NCBI GenBank assembly: GCA_902167985.1
Contig: CABHNZ010000010.1
Span: 186,001-250,000 of the forward strand
Direction of reading: 5' to 3'
DNA length: 64,000 nt
From: Shinella sp. UYSO24
Lineage (GTDB): Bacteria; Pseudomonadota; Alphaproteobacteria; Rhizobiales; Rhizobiaceae
Shown piece after piece: positions 19,483 to 28,370 of this stretch. Position numbers and translations under genes: made by a program. The notes under the pieces are model-generated. The model saw only the letters and a list, made by a program, of their open reading frames with translations. It was not told the DNA's origin and searched no databases. Position 1 is the stretch's first letter, and every line of letters begins with the position of its first letter.

Positions 19483-20757
19483 CTACATCGTGGCAAAGGC
19501 CTTGCGCAGCTCTTCGGCAAAGATCTGCGGCTGCTCGAAGGCGGCGAAATGGCCGCCATGGGCCGCATCCCCCCAATAGGTAAGCTTCGAATACATGCGG
19601 TCGCCCCAGATTTTCAAGGGCCTGAAGAGTTCGCCGGGAAAGACGCTGACGGCGACCGGAATATCGAGCTTCTGCGGGGTGAAGTCCGTTGTGAAACTTT
19701 CCCAATAAAGCCGTGCGGAAGAGGCGGCGGTTTCCGTCAGCCAGTAGAGGGTGATGTCGTCCAGCATCTGGTCATAGCCGAGGGCCTTTTCCGGGTGATG
19801 ATCGGAATCGGTCCAGTTGCCGAATTTCTCGTAGATCCAGCTTGCCTGCCCCGCAGGGGAATCGGTGAGCGCATAGCCGATGGTCTGCGGTCGCGTTGAC
19901 TGCAAGGTGGCATAGCCGGCCTCATGCGTGCCATAGGCGACAAGCTGCGCGATTGACGCCTGCTCTTCGGCCGTCGGCTTTCCTTCGATCGGCGGCGGGA
20001 AAAGGATCGGCAGGTTGAGATGGATACCCTTCAGACCGGGCACATGCTGCTTGGCCATCCAGGTCGTCACGCCGGCGCCGAAATCGCCGCCCTGCGCGTA
20101 ATAGTCCGTGTATCCGAGGCGCTGCATCAGCACGGCCCAGGCCTTCGCGATGCGTGGCAGGCCCCAGCCGGTCTTCACCGGCTTATCGGAGAAACCGAAG
20201 CCGGGCAGCGATGGAATGACGACATGGAAGGCATCCTCGGCCTTGCCGCCATGGGCGGTCGGGTTGGTCAACGGGTCGATGACGTTCAGGAACTCGATGA
20301 TCGATCCCGGCCAGCCATGGGTGAGGATCACCGAACGGGCGCCGGCATGCTTCGATTTGACATGGATGAAGTGGATGCCGAGGCCATCGATTTCGGTGCG
20401 GAATTGCGGATAGGCGTTCAGGCGCTTTTCAAGCCGCCGCATGTCATATGTGTCCCGCCAATAGGTCAGGAGCCGTTCGACCGAGTGCAGGGGAGCGCCC
20501 TGCGACCAGTCGTTGACCGTTTCCTTTTCCGGCAGACGGGCGGCTTTCAGGCGGGCTCTCAGATCGCTTATGGCGGCAGCCGGGATCTTCACCGTGAACG
20601 GTGACACGGCTTCGGTGGCGGGGGCAAGCGGAAGACTTGCCGGTGCGGCGGCAGCAGGCTCGACGGCCGCGACGACGGGAAGTGCGGCAGCCGCGGTCAG
20701 GAGAAAGCGACGTGACGGGTCGAAGCCAGCCGGTGAGGTCTTGGTGATTGTGGTCAT
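19483..20757 (-). CDS. Exported epoxide-hydrolase-type alpha/beta hydrolase 1
   Basis: 424 residues from the ATG at 20757 (GGATGA upstream). Twin-arginine-like leader (SRRFLLTAAAALPVV), then the epoxide-hydrolase N-terminal domain (IPAAAISDLRARLKAARLPEKE ... YPQFRTEIDGLGIHFIHVKS) and the alpha/beta hydrolase core: oxyanion HGWPGS, nucleophile Asp in QGGDFGAG, and the C-terminal His in GGHFAAFEQP. The Asp nucleophile points to epoxide hydrolysis rather than ester cleavage. About 57% of visible motif blocks are shared with hydrolase 2 at 21366-22634. Confidence 0.93.
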   Translation of the reverse strand: MTTITKTSPAGFDPSRRFLLTAAAALPVVAAVEPAAAAPASLPLAPATEAVSPFTVKIPAAAISDLRARLKAARLPEKETVNDWSQGAPLHSVERLLTYWRDTYDMRRLEKRLNAYPQFRTEIDGLGIHFIHVKSKHAGARSVILTHGWPGSIIEFLNVIDPLTNPTAHGGKAEDAFHVVIPSLPGFGFSDKPVKTGWGLPRIAKAWAVLMQRLGYTDYYAQGGDFGAGVTTWMAKQHVPGLKGIHLNLPILFPPPIEGKPTAEEQASIAQLVAYGTHEAGYATLQSTRPQTIGYALTDSPAGQASWIYEKFGNWTDSDHHPEKALGYDQMLDDITLYWLTETAASSARLYWESFTTDFTPQKLDIPVAVSVFPGELFRPLKIWGDRMYSKLTYWGDAAHGGHFAAFEQPQIFAEELRKAFATM

Positions 20758-20893
20758 TGGTATCATCCGGTTTGGAAGGTCTTTGGCGATGCGGGCAAGG
20801 TAGCTCCCGCATCTGCCCGTCAGAAGTCGGCGTGACTGGAAGCACCATCATCCGGCTGGATAATCCGCTTCGCGGGGGCTGAACTCGCCGGCT

Positions 20894-21330
20894 CTAGATC
20901 AGCGATGCGCCGAGATTGCCGAGCACGCCGAGCTGGCCGAGAATGATCGTCGCTGCGGTATAGCAATGGAAGGATGTGACCTTGCCGTCCTTCAGGTGAA
21001 AGACGTCGCAGCAGGGCGCATGCATTTCCCGCCCGGTCGCTCCGATAGTGCCTGCGGGAAGCGCAAGCGGTCCGGTCTGGGTCCCGTTGAGGGTCAGCTC
21101 GACTATGACGACATCGCCCATGACGTAGAAATTGCCGAGTTCGCGATGCATGTCGTGAAAGGCTTCGGCATAGATATCGACCGTCTTGCCAATATCGGCG
21201 CCGTAGTATTTGGCGCCGGCGGACACATCCCAGAAATAGCCGCCTTCCGCAAAAGTGCGACGAACCCGGCGACGTCCTTGACTTCGGCGGTGCGGTAAAG
21301 TTCGCGGATTACAGCTTCGTTGGTGGTCAT
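20894..21330 (-). CDS. SnoaL-like/NTF2-fold protein (frame broken)
   Basis: 145 residues after repair. ATG at 21330 with GGGAG upstream, starting MTTNEAVIRELYRTAEVKDVAGFVAL. A one-base loss near 21252 (FVALL should read FVALFAEGGYFWDVSAG). The C-terminal part AEAFHDMHRELGNFYVMGD and DVFHLKDGKVTSFHCY match polyketide-cyclase/ketosteroid-isomerase-like NTF2 folds. Lies between two epoxide-hydrolase genes in the same orientation, so may act on the same substrates (limonene-epoxide-hydrolase-like enzymes share this fold), but that is inference. Confidence 0.85.
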
Positions 21331-21365
21331 CTCATATCTCCCTGTCGTGATTTTCCGGAACGGTT

Positions 21366-22634
21366 TCAGCGGATCGAGCGGAATGCCTTGCGCATTTCGT
21401 CGGAAAACAGCGCCGGCTGCTCGAAGGCGGCGAAATGGCCGCCCTTGTCGACTTCGTTCCAATAGAAGAGGTTCGGCCAATGGGCCTCGGCCCATGCCTT
21501 CGGAGCGCGGTAGATCTCCTTCGGGAAGATCGTCGCGGCCATCGGCAGCTCGATCCGGCCGGCATCGAAGCCGCCGCCATTGCGGGCATTTTCCCAGTAG
21601 ATACGCGCCGAGGACGCCGCAGTGCCGGTGAACCAGTAGAGTGCGATATCGTCGAGCATTTCGTCGGTCGTCAGCGCGTCTTCCGGCTCACCCTTGTTGT
21701 CGGTCCAAGCCTGGAATTTCTCGTAGATCCAGGTGGCCTGGCCGACGGGCGAATCTTCCAGCGCATAGCCGATCGTCTGGGGTCGGGTCGCCTGTTCCTT
21801 GAAATAGCCGAACTGGTCGCTGGCGAATTTCATCGCTGCGTCCATGGCCGCCTTCTCGTCCGGTGTCGGGTTGTCCGGGAATTTTTCCGGAAAAACGAGC
21901 GGCCAGTTGACGTGAGCGGCGACCAGTCCTTCGGGCCGGACATGGCCGAGCGCATGGGTGACACCGGAACCCCAGTCGCCGCCCTGTGCCACCCATTTCG
22001 TATAGCCGAGCCGCTTCATCAGCACGCCCCAGGCCTTTGCGGTGCGCACCACCGTCCAGCCTGTCTCACTCGGCTTGTCGGAAAAGCCGAAACCCGGCTG
22101 CGAGGGGATCACGACATGGAAGGCGTCTTCCGCCTTACCGCCATGGGCGGTCGGATCGGTGAGCGGGCCGATGACTTTCAGGAATTCGACGACCGAGCCC
22201 GGCCAGCCATGGGTGAGGATGATCGGCAGGGCGTTTTCGTGTTTCGACTTCACATGGATGAAATGGATGCCGAGGCCGTCGATCTTGGTGCGGAATTGCG
22301 GATAGGCATTGATCTGCCGCTCGAACCGGCGCCAGTCATATTTGCTCTGCCAGTAGGAGACCAGCGCCTTGGCTTTGGCCAGAGGCACGCCCTGGGACCA
22401 GTCCTCGACGGTCTCTTTTTCCGGCCATCTTGTGGCTCCAAGCCGGCGCTTCAGATCATCGATCGCCGCCTGCGGGACGGAGACCTTGAAGGGTGTCAGG
22501 CTGTCATTTGCAGGCGGCAGTGAAAACGGCTCGGCTTTCGCGTCTGCCGAGGAGGCGACAGCCAGCGCGGCCGGCGCAACGACTGCGAGTTTCAGCAGAT
22601 GCCGGCGGTTTGAGGCGGAGGTGATATCGGTCAT
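21366..22634 (-). CDS. Exported epoxide-hydrolase-type alpha/beta hydrolase 2
   Basis: 422 residues from the ATG at 22634. Leader NRRHLLKLAVVAPAALAVASSADA suggests export. Same domains as hydrolase 1: LKRRLGATRWPEKETVEDWSQG, HGWPGSVVEFL, nucleophile Asp in AQGGDWGSG, RPQTIGYALEDSP and GGHFAAFEQP. 35 bp upstream of the SnoaL gene start. The pair looks like an old duplication with the SnoaL gene kept between. Confidence 0.93.
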   Translation of the reverse strand: MTDITSASNRRHLLKLAVVAPAALAVASSADAKAEPFSLPPANDSLTPFKVSVPQAAIDDLKRRLGATRWPEKETVEDWSQGVPLAKAKALVSYWQSKYDWRRFERQINAYPQFRTKIDGLGIHFIHVKSKHENALPIILTHGWPGSVVEFLKVIGPLTDPTAHGGKAEDAFHVVIPSQPGFGFSDKPSETGWTVVRTAKAWGVLMKRLGYTKWVAQGGDWGSGVTHALGHVRPEGLVAAHVNWPLVFPEKFPDNPTPDEKAAMDAAMKFASDQFGYFKEQATRPQTIGYALEDSPVGQATWIYEKFQAWTDNKGEPEDALTTDEMLDDIALYWFTGTAASSARIYWENARNGGGFDAGRIELPMAATIFPKEIYRAPKAWAEAHWPNLFYWNEVDKGGHFAAFEQPALFSDEMRKAFRSIR

Positions 22635-22692
22635 GAGAAGATCCTGAGGATGAGCTTGAGCGGGCGAGGGCGATGGAGAGGGATGGCGGGTG

Positions 22693-23886
22693 TCAGGTCG
22701 TTCTCTTGCCCGCCGCCCTGGTTCGGTTGCCGAGAAGCAATGCGGCGCCGATGATGAGCGCGCACAGGAGATTGAGGGCGGCACCAAAACCAAAGGCCGT
22801 GGTGAGGCCAAATCCATCGGCAATGCTGCCACCGAGATAAGAGCCGGCGGCAAGTGAAATCTGGAATACCGTGACGATCAGGGCGGAACTCGCCTCGAAC
22901 CTGTCCGGATCGGCGGCATAGGTCCAGAGCTGGATACAGACCGGAACCGCACCGAAGGCTGCCCCCCAGAGGGCGAGCCAGAGGATTTCGAGCGGCAGGG
23001 TCTGCGACGAGGCGGCCGTCGCAATGATCGCAATCGCCATGACGAGTGCCAGCATGAAGAAGCCGGTCTCCGGCTTTTCGCGTCCGACGCGTTCGCCGAG
23101 ATAGGTTCCGGCAACCCCCGCCAGACCATAGACGGCGAGGACCCATCCAAGCACGGATGGCGTCACGCCGGCATCCGTCACCAGATGCGGTTCCAGATAG
23201 GTATAGGCGGCAAAATGCCCGGCTGCGGCAAGCGCCACCGCCATGAAGGCAAGAGCGAGTTTCCTGTTGGTGGCCGCGCCGACAAGCCCCCGAACCGTAT
23301 GGGCCGTGGCGATCGAGATCCGTGGTAGGAGGAGCGCCTGGGCGATCATCACCGCAAGGCCGAGGCCCGCAACCGCTCCGAAGGCCAGTCGCCAGCCGAA
23401 GAAACTGCCGAGCGTCGAGCCGATCGGAACGCCGACAACGGTGCCGACGGAAATGCCGGCCATGATGATCGTTGTGGCGCGCCGCGTCGCGGTCCTCGAC
23501 GAGCTTGCGGCCGACGGCGGCGGCAAAGGTCCAGAACCCGCCAACGCAGATGCCGAGGATCGCCCTTGCGATCAATGCGACCGGCAATGACGGGGCGGTT
23601 GCCATCAGGGTGTTGGAGAGGACGACCAGAAAAGTAAATGCGATCAGCAGAAGACGACGGTCGATCGTGCGCGCGGCTATCGTGCAGACAGGTGCTGCGA
23701 CCGCTGCCATCATGCCGGGGATCGTCACCAGCACGCCCGCTTCGCCCGCCGCACGTCAAACGCATCGGCGATATGCGACAGGAGGCCGATCGGCAGGAAC
23801 TCGCTTGTCACGATGACGAACGTGCCGATGGCGACGGAAAGCACTGCCGCCCAAGACGATCGTGGACGATCGGAGATCTCTGTCAT
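22693..23886 (-). CDS. MFS transporter, DHA1/arabinose-efflux type (frame broken twice)
   Basis: Twelve-helix exporter, 398 residues after repair. ATG at 23886 with AAGGAG nine bases upstream (MTEISDRPRSSWAAVLSVAIGTFVIVTSEFLPIGLL). Frame breaks near 23747 (one base, RRAEAGVLVTIPGMM) and near 23480 (two bases lost from a GC repeat; AARATTIIMAGISVGTVVGVP). The motif between helices 2 and 3 and the AGISVGTVVGVPIG block are typical of sugar/drug efflux DHA1 proteins. Cotranscribed with the epoxide hydrolases, perhaps exporting their substrate or product. Confidence 0.87.
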
Positions 23887-23974
23887 GCCGGGCTCCTTCA
23901 CGATAGCGGTGCACCGTCCCCGGCGCGATGAGGTGCCGGGGACAGTGGTCAAGGCCCTGGGGCGGGCGGCGGGG

Positions 23975-24973
23975 TCAGGCCTTGACGAAGGCGAGCAGGT
24001 CCGGATTGATGACATCCGCGTGGGTTGTCAGCATGCCGTGCGGATAGCCCTTGTAGACCTTGAGCGTGCCGTTCTTCAGGAGCTTGACCGAAAGCTCGCC
24101 GGAATCGGCGATCGGCACGACCTGGTCGTCATCGCCATGCATGACGAGTGTCGGAACGGTGATCTTCTTCAGGTCTTCCGTCTGGTCGGTTTCGGAAAAG
24201 GCCTTGATGCCCTCGTAATGCGCCTTGGCGCTGCCCATCATGCCCTGACGCCACCAGTTGCTGATAACGCCGGGATAGACTTTCGCACCGTCGCGGTTGA
24301 AGCCGTAGAACGGCCCGGTCGGGACGTCGAGGAAGAACTGCGCGCGATTGGCAGCCAGTGCCGAGCGGAAACCGTCGAACACTTCGATCGGCGTGCCGCC
24401 GGGGTTGGACGCGGTCTTGACCATCAGCGGGGGGACGGCGGAGACGAGAACAGCCTTGGCGACGCGACCCTGCGGCTGGCCGTATTTGGCAACATAGCGA
24501 GCCACTTCACCGCCGCCGGTCGAATGACCGATATGAACGGCATTCTTCAGGTTGAGGTGCTCGGCGACGGCGGAGGCGTCGGCTGCATAATGGTCCATGT
24601 CGTGACCTTCGGATACCTGCGCCGAACGACCGTGGCCGCGACGGTCATGGGCGATGACGCGGTAGCCGTGCTGCAGGAAAAACAGCATCTGCGCGTCCCA
24701 ATCGTCCGACGACAGCGGCCAGCCGTGATGGAAATGGATCGGCTGGGCATCCTTCGGACCCCAGTCCTTGAAGAAGATATCGACGCCGTCCTTGGTTTTA
24801 ACGAAGCTCTCGGTCATGGGGTGTTTTCCGTTCATGCTGTGGGAGGTGGATTTGCTGGCTGCGAGGCTCGGCGCCGCGGGAAGCGACAGGGTCGCCGTCA
24901 ATACGGCGCCGGTCAGTAGGGCGTCACGCCGGGTCATTGGCCGGATCATGGCCCGGGTCATGGCCCGGGTCAT
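23975..24973 (-). CDS. Tat-exported alpha/beta hydrolase, non-haem haloperoxidase type
   Basis: About 332 residues. Serine-nucleophile hydrolase of the chloroperoxidase/arylesterase family: [14 protein letters not shown] (oxyanion), [15 protein letters not shown], nucleophile elbow [12 protein letters not shown], acid in [10 protein letters not shown] and the final His in [12 protein letters not shown] Tat leader [12 protein letters not shown] is preceded by three or four in-frame Met-Thr-Arg repeats, so the start is ambiguous among ATGs at 24973, 24961, 24949 and 24937. Divergent from the AraC gene at 25201. Confidence 0.92.
   Translation of the reverse strand: MTRAMTRAMIRPMTRRDALLTGAVLTATLSLPAAPSLAASKSTSHSMNGKHPMTESFVKTKDGVDIFFKDWGPKDAQPIHFHHGWPLSSDDWDAQMLFFLQHGYRVIAHDRRGHGRSAQVSEGHDMDHYAADASAVAEHLNLKNAVHIGHSTGGGEVARYVAKYGQPQGRVAKAVLVSAVPPLMVKTASNPGGTPIEVFDGFRSALAANRAQFFLDVPTGPFYGFNRDGAKVYPGVISNWWRQGMMGSAKAHYEGIKAFSETDQTEDLKKITVPTLVMHGDDDQVVPIADSGELSVKLLKNGTLKVYKGYPHGMLTTHADVINPDLLAFVKA
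24929..24973 (-). repeat. Tandem 12-bp repeat covering the start region of a secreted hydrolase
   Basis: Two perfect copies of ATGACCCGGGCC, a third with three changes and a partial fourth, all in frame, coding [16 protein letters not shown]. Each copy supplies a possible start codon. Such a repeat can gain or lose units by slippage without breaking the frame. Confidence 0.85.
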
Positions 24974-25080
24974 GGGCAGTGGCTTGTCGTCAGCGGTCGT
25001 CACGATGCGAATATCCGTATGAAAGAGTTTTCCTGAGAACTGCCGCCAACCTATGCGGGGTGATCGGGCACGACGATGCG

Positions 25081-25115
25081 CGTTCTTGCGCAAGCTGCAC
25101 GTTCTTGCTGCAAAA
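25081..25115. promoter_or_regulatory. Direct repeat CGTTCTTGC(G/T)GCAA, 19-bp spacing
   Basis: CGTTCTTGCGCAA at 25081 and CGTTCTTGCTGCAA at 25100, on the same face of the helix. They lie in the divergent gap between the haloperoxidase-like gene (24973) and the AraC gene (25201), the expected place for an AraC-type operator. Confidence 0.5.
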
Positions 25116-25200
25116 TTGGAGCCGATCCATTTCGCCGGTTTACGCGGGCTGCGCGAGGCTTAACCTCTGAGCACAAGGCAAGGCTGTTCGGGGAGAGGTC

Positions 25201-26057
25201 ATGAGCGGTGAGGGACTGCACGAGAATGTCGTGCGCGTGGAACAGCGATTTCAGTCCTGGAATGGCGTGACGATCGTCGATGTGCATGAATATACCAAGG
25301 GCGAGGTCCTCCATCCTCTTCTCAATGAGGAACAGACGGGCATCGCACTGTCGCTCGATGAGGTGGGCGGGGTGACGGAGCCGCGCCTGAAGCCCGGCCA
25401 GCCTTGCGTCCTCGATCACAAGCCCAATCACATGACGCTGGTGCCGCGCGCATGCCGCTTTGGGGGCACGCGACGAAGGAGCTGCAATACGGTCGCTATG
25501 CATTGCTGTTCTTCGACCTCGACACGCTCGAACAGCGTTTCAAGGAGGACTTTCAGGCCAAATTCTTCGAGGCGCCGAGGCTCAGGTTCACCGATCGCCG
25601 CATTCATGATCTGGTGCGGATGCTGATCGGGCTCTCCGATGACGATCCCTCCATGACGCTTTTGGGAGACAGTCTCACATCGGCCGTGTTTGCCCTTCTC
25701 TCGAGCGAGGCCATGCAACCCGTCGAATCCGGGCTTTCCGAGCGGGCCCTGTCACTCGTTGCCAGCTACATTCAGGATCAGCTGCCAAAACAGATCGAAC
25801 TCTGTGAATTGGCGGATCTGGCGGGCATGTCGCAATGGCAATTTGTGCGCCTGTTCAAGGCCTCGACCGGGCGCTCTCCATATCAGTGGCAGCTCGACAG
25901 GCGTCTCGACATGGTCCGCAGGCTCTTAGTGAAGAGCGACCTGACGCTTGACGATATCGCCAAGGCGACGGGTTTTCGTGATGCAATTCATCTGAGCCGG
26001 GCCTTCAGGCAGCGGACCGGCGAAGCGCCTTCCACATGGAGGAGAGCCTGGCGATGA
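25201..26057 (+). CDS. AraC-family regulator, paralogue 3 (frame broken)
   Basis: ATG at 25201 with GGGGAGAGG upstream. Sensing domain (QSWNGVTIVDVHEYTKGEVLHP), LGDSLTSAVFALLS, and the double HTH (AGMSQWQFVRLFKASTG; GFRDAIHLSRAFRQRTG). One base is lost near 25449 (LVPRG should continue MPLWGHATKE); restored length 285. The most divergent of the four AraC paralogues. Divergent from the haloperoxidase-like gene and followed in tandem by paralogue 4. Confidence 0.87.
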
Positions 26058-26085
26058 ATGCCCGTGAAGCAAAAACGAACTTGGA

Positions 26086-26098
26086 CATTCTTGCGCAA
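26086..26098. promoter_or_regulatory. TTCTTGCGCAA site upstream of AraC paralogue 4
   Basis: CATTCTTGCGCAA, 119 bp upstream of the ATG at 26217, in the gap between two tandem araC genes. Single copy; no second repeat at 19 bp is evident. Confidence 0.4.
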
Positions 26099-26216
26099 AT
26101 CGCTCGCGCCGCGCCATCAGGCGGATTGCCCGCCCGCCTGTGAAGGGTAAGGATCACTCTCGTCGAGGCATGGCGATCCCGCCAGCCGTCCGGCTCAACA
26201 ACCGAGTGTGATCGGC

Positions 26217-27088
26217 ATGCCCATAATCTTCGAAAGCGATCTGCCTGAAACGTCGTCAGCATCGAGCGGCGATCGCAGAGCTGGAACGGCGTGACGGTCG
26301 AGGATGTCCATGAACATGCCAGCGGCGGTGTCCTGCATTCCATGCTCTACGAGAACGACACCCGCTTCACGGTGAACCTCGAGGAAGTCGGTGGCCTGAC
26401 CGAGCCGAGGCTGAAGCAGAACCAGGCCTGCGGGCGCGAGCACGCAGCCAACCATATGGCGCTCATCCCCCGCGGCATGCACCTCTGGGGCTTTGCCCAG
26501 GACCTGCGCTACTGCCGCTATGGAATTCTGATCTTCGACATTCCACAACTGCGCGACCGTCTGGAGGAAGATTTTGCGGTCCAGCCATTCGAGGAGCCGC
26601 AGTTGCGGTTCACCGATCATCGCATTCTGGCATTGGTCAGGATGCTGATCGACATCCCGATGGATGACCCGTCGTCGACGCTGCTGGGCGATAGCCTGAC
26701 GGCGGCCACATTCGCACTCCTTTCGGCGCCGCGAAGGCAGGTCGAGGAGGGCAGGCGGCTTGCGCCCTGGCAGGTCAAGCGGGTGACGGAATATATGCGC
26801 GACCAGCTTCCGCGGCAGATCGAGCTGAAGGAACTCGCCAGCCTGATCGGGCAATCGCAATGGCATTTCTGCCGTGCATTCAAGGCATCGACCGGCGTTT
26901 CGCCCTATCAATGGCAGCTTGAAGAGAGGATCAAACTGGTTCAGCGGCTGCTCTTGAATTCGCAGACACCGCTCGAAGCCATCGCGGAAGTCACCGGCTT
27001 CAACGATTCCATGCATCTGATCCGCACCTTCAAGAAGCGATCGGGGCAGACGCCGGGTGCATGGCGCCGCGACAACGCCATGCGGTGA
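26217..27088 (+). CDS. AraC-family regulator, paralogue 4 (frame broken)
   Basis: ATG at 26217 opens MPIIFESDLPE as in paralogue 1; one base lost near 26251 hides this start from the rest (ET should continue VVSIERRSQSWNG). Sensing domain with GVTVEDVHEHASGG, then the HTH pair (IGQSQWHFCRAFKASTG; GFNDSMHLIRTFKKRSG). Restored length 290. Nearly identical in its DNA-binding half to paralogue 2, so the two may share operators. Confidence 0.87.
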
Positions 27089-27115
27089 TGTCGCGACGCG
27101 TCGAGCGAGGCTCTC

Positions 27116-27469
27116 TCAGGAGACCCGGCCGCGCGGATCGTCGATATGCTGCTTGGCGACATCGTAGCGCACGCCCTGCCGATCGAGAATGCGGACGTTT
27201 TTCACCACATGCGCGAGCGCCTTCAGGAAGGTCGCCGAATTCTCGTGTTCATCATAGGCCTTCTCATCGGAATAGCCCTCGACGAGATGAAACGTGTTCG
27301 GATCGGTGAGATCCTGCGCGAAGGCATAGAAAATACACCCCTTGATCCTGGCTGCGGCCTCCATGTCCGGGATGACGGCGTCGATGAATGTCTGACGGTC
27401 ATCGGGATGGACCCGGTAATAAGCGCTGACGACGACGCCGGTGGGAAGGGTCTTGTCGTGATCGGCCAT
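27116..27469 (-). CDS. Antibiotic-biosynthesis-monooxygenase (ABM) domain protein 1
   Basis: 117 residues from the ATG at 27469 (GGAG upstream). Dimeric ferredoxin-like ABM fold: VVVSAYYRVHPDDRQTFIDAV, the GCIFYAFAQDLTDPNTFHLVEGYSDEKAYDEHE block. Members oxidise quinol-like aromatics without cofactor or simply bind them. The second ABM gene follows the same orientation upstream. Confidence 0.88.
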   Translation of the reverse strand: MADHDKTLPTGVVVSAYYRVHPDDRQTFIDAVIPDMEAAARIKGCIFYAFAQDLTDPNTFHLVEGYSDEKAYDEHENSATFLKALAHVVKNVRILDRQGVRYDVAKQHIDDPRGRVS

Positions 27470-27595
27470 GGTTTGTCTCCTCTTGGATTTGTTCTTGGTC
27501 TCTTGGTACGTCCCGGCCGCGTGACGCTGCAGCCGATGATTGAGGATAGCCGCCGTCATATCCCGCGGCGATGGAGGTTCCTGCCCGCGATTGAA

Positions 27596-27610
27596 GCTTC
27601 TTGCGCCAAA
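27596..27610. promoter_or_regulatory. TTCTTGCGCCAA site upstream of ABM gene 1
   Basis: GCTTCTTGCGCCAAA, about 127 bp upstream of the ABM start at 27469; differs from the consensus by one inserted C. Confidence 0.3.
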
Positions 27611-27661
27611 TTGCCGGGACGAGCATTGCGGGGGCGGGCCTTGCCGGGGCGGGTAGCGGCT

Positions 27662-28186
27662 TCACTCGATGACGAGCGGGGCGACCGCGACCGGCCGTGC
27701 GCTCTCATGGGTAGCCGCGTGTGCCTTCGGCAATACGAAAAATGGCTTTGCAAGCTGCCCCGGATAATGAACCCTCAGGCCGCCAAGCGATGGGACGTCG
27801 AGCGAGAGCATCGGCAGCGAAGGCGGCGGGGCCTTAGGCTCTATGGCCGTCCGATTGCGTCCGGTATGACCGACAGCTGCAAAGCTGATGCCCGTGCGCC
27901 GCAGGATTTCTGTTCGCTCGCAGGTGAAATCGAGCGCCGCCTGGCAGGCAGGCGACAGTTCGTGTGCCAGATAGTCCTCCCGATCCGCCCAGGCCTGCGT
28001 CAGATGAAAACGCAACGGGGATCCCAGCGCCTGCGTGAAGGCGAAATAGATGCAGCCGGACCGCTGGCCGATCAGGTCCATGTCGCGGCAGATCGCGGCG
28101 AGGAAACTGTCGCGATCTGCTGCCTCGACGCAGAGGTGCGTGCTGACCAGAATGCCATTGCATAAAGCCCTGCGGCCCTTTGTCAT
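27662..28186 (-). CDS. ABM-domain protein 2 with C-terminal extension
   Basis: 174 residues from the ATG at 28186 (GGAG eight bases before); an ATG at 28213 is in frame but has poorer spacing. ABM core LVSTHLCVEAADRDSFLAAI and GCIYFAFTQALGSPLRFHLTQAWADREDYLAHE, then about 70 residues of Pro/Ala-rich extension not seen in protein 1. Putative quinol monooxygenase. Confidence 0.8.
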   Translation of the reverse strand: MTKGRRALCNGILVSTHLCVEAADRDSFLAAICRDMDLIGQRSGCIYFAFTQALGSPLRFHLTQAWADREDYLAHELSPACQAALDFTCERTEILRRTGISFAAVGHTGRNRTAIEPKAPPPSLPMLSLDVPSLGGLRVHYPGQLAKPFFVLPKAHAATHESARPVAVAPLVIE

Positions 28187-28312
28187 GAGATCCACTCCGC
28201 GGGCCCTCTCCATGGTCCTGTTGTGATCGATGCCGGGCGCCTTTCGGTGGCCGAGGCGAATTCTAGGCCCAACGATCGATCGGGGAGGATGGCTTTGCTT
28301 GCTTCAGCTGGA

Positions 28313-28326
28313 CGTTCTTGCGCAAA
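28313..28326. promoter_or_regulatory. CGTTCTTGCGCAAAA site upstream of ABM gene 2
   Basis: Perfect match to the 25081 repeat unit (CGTTCTTGCGCAA), preceded by GGA as at 26083. Lies about 127 bp upstream of the ABM start, the same distance as for ABM gene 1. Confidence 0.45.
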
Positions 28327-28370
28327 ATCCGGGTCTGTCGGCAGGGCATGCGCGCTACAGCAAGGCTCTC

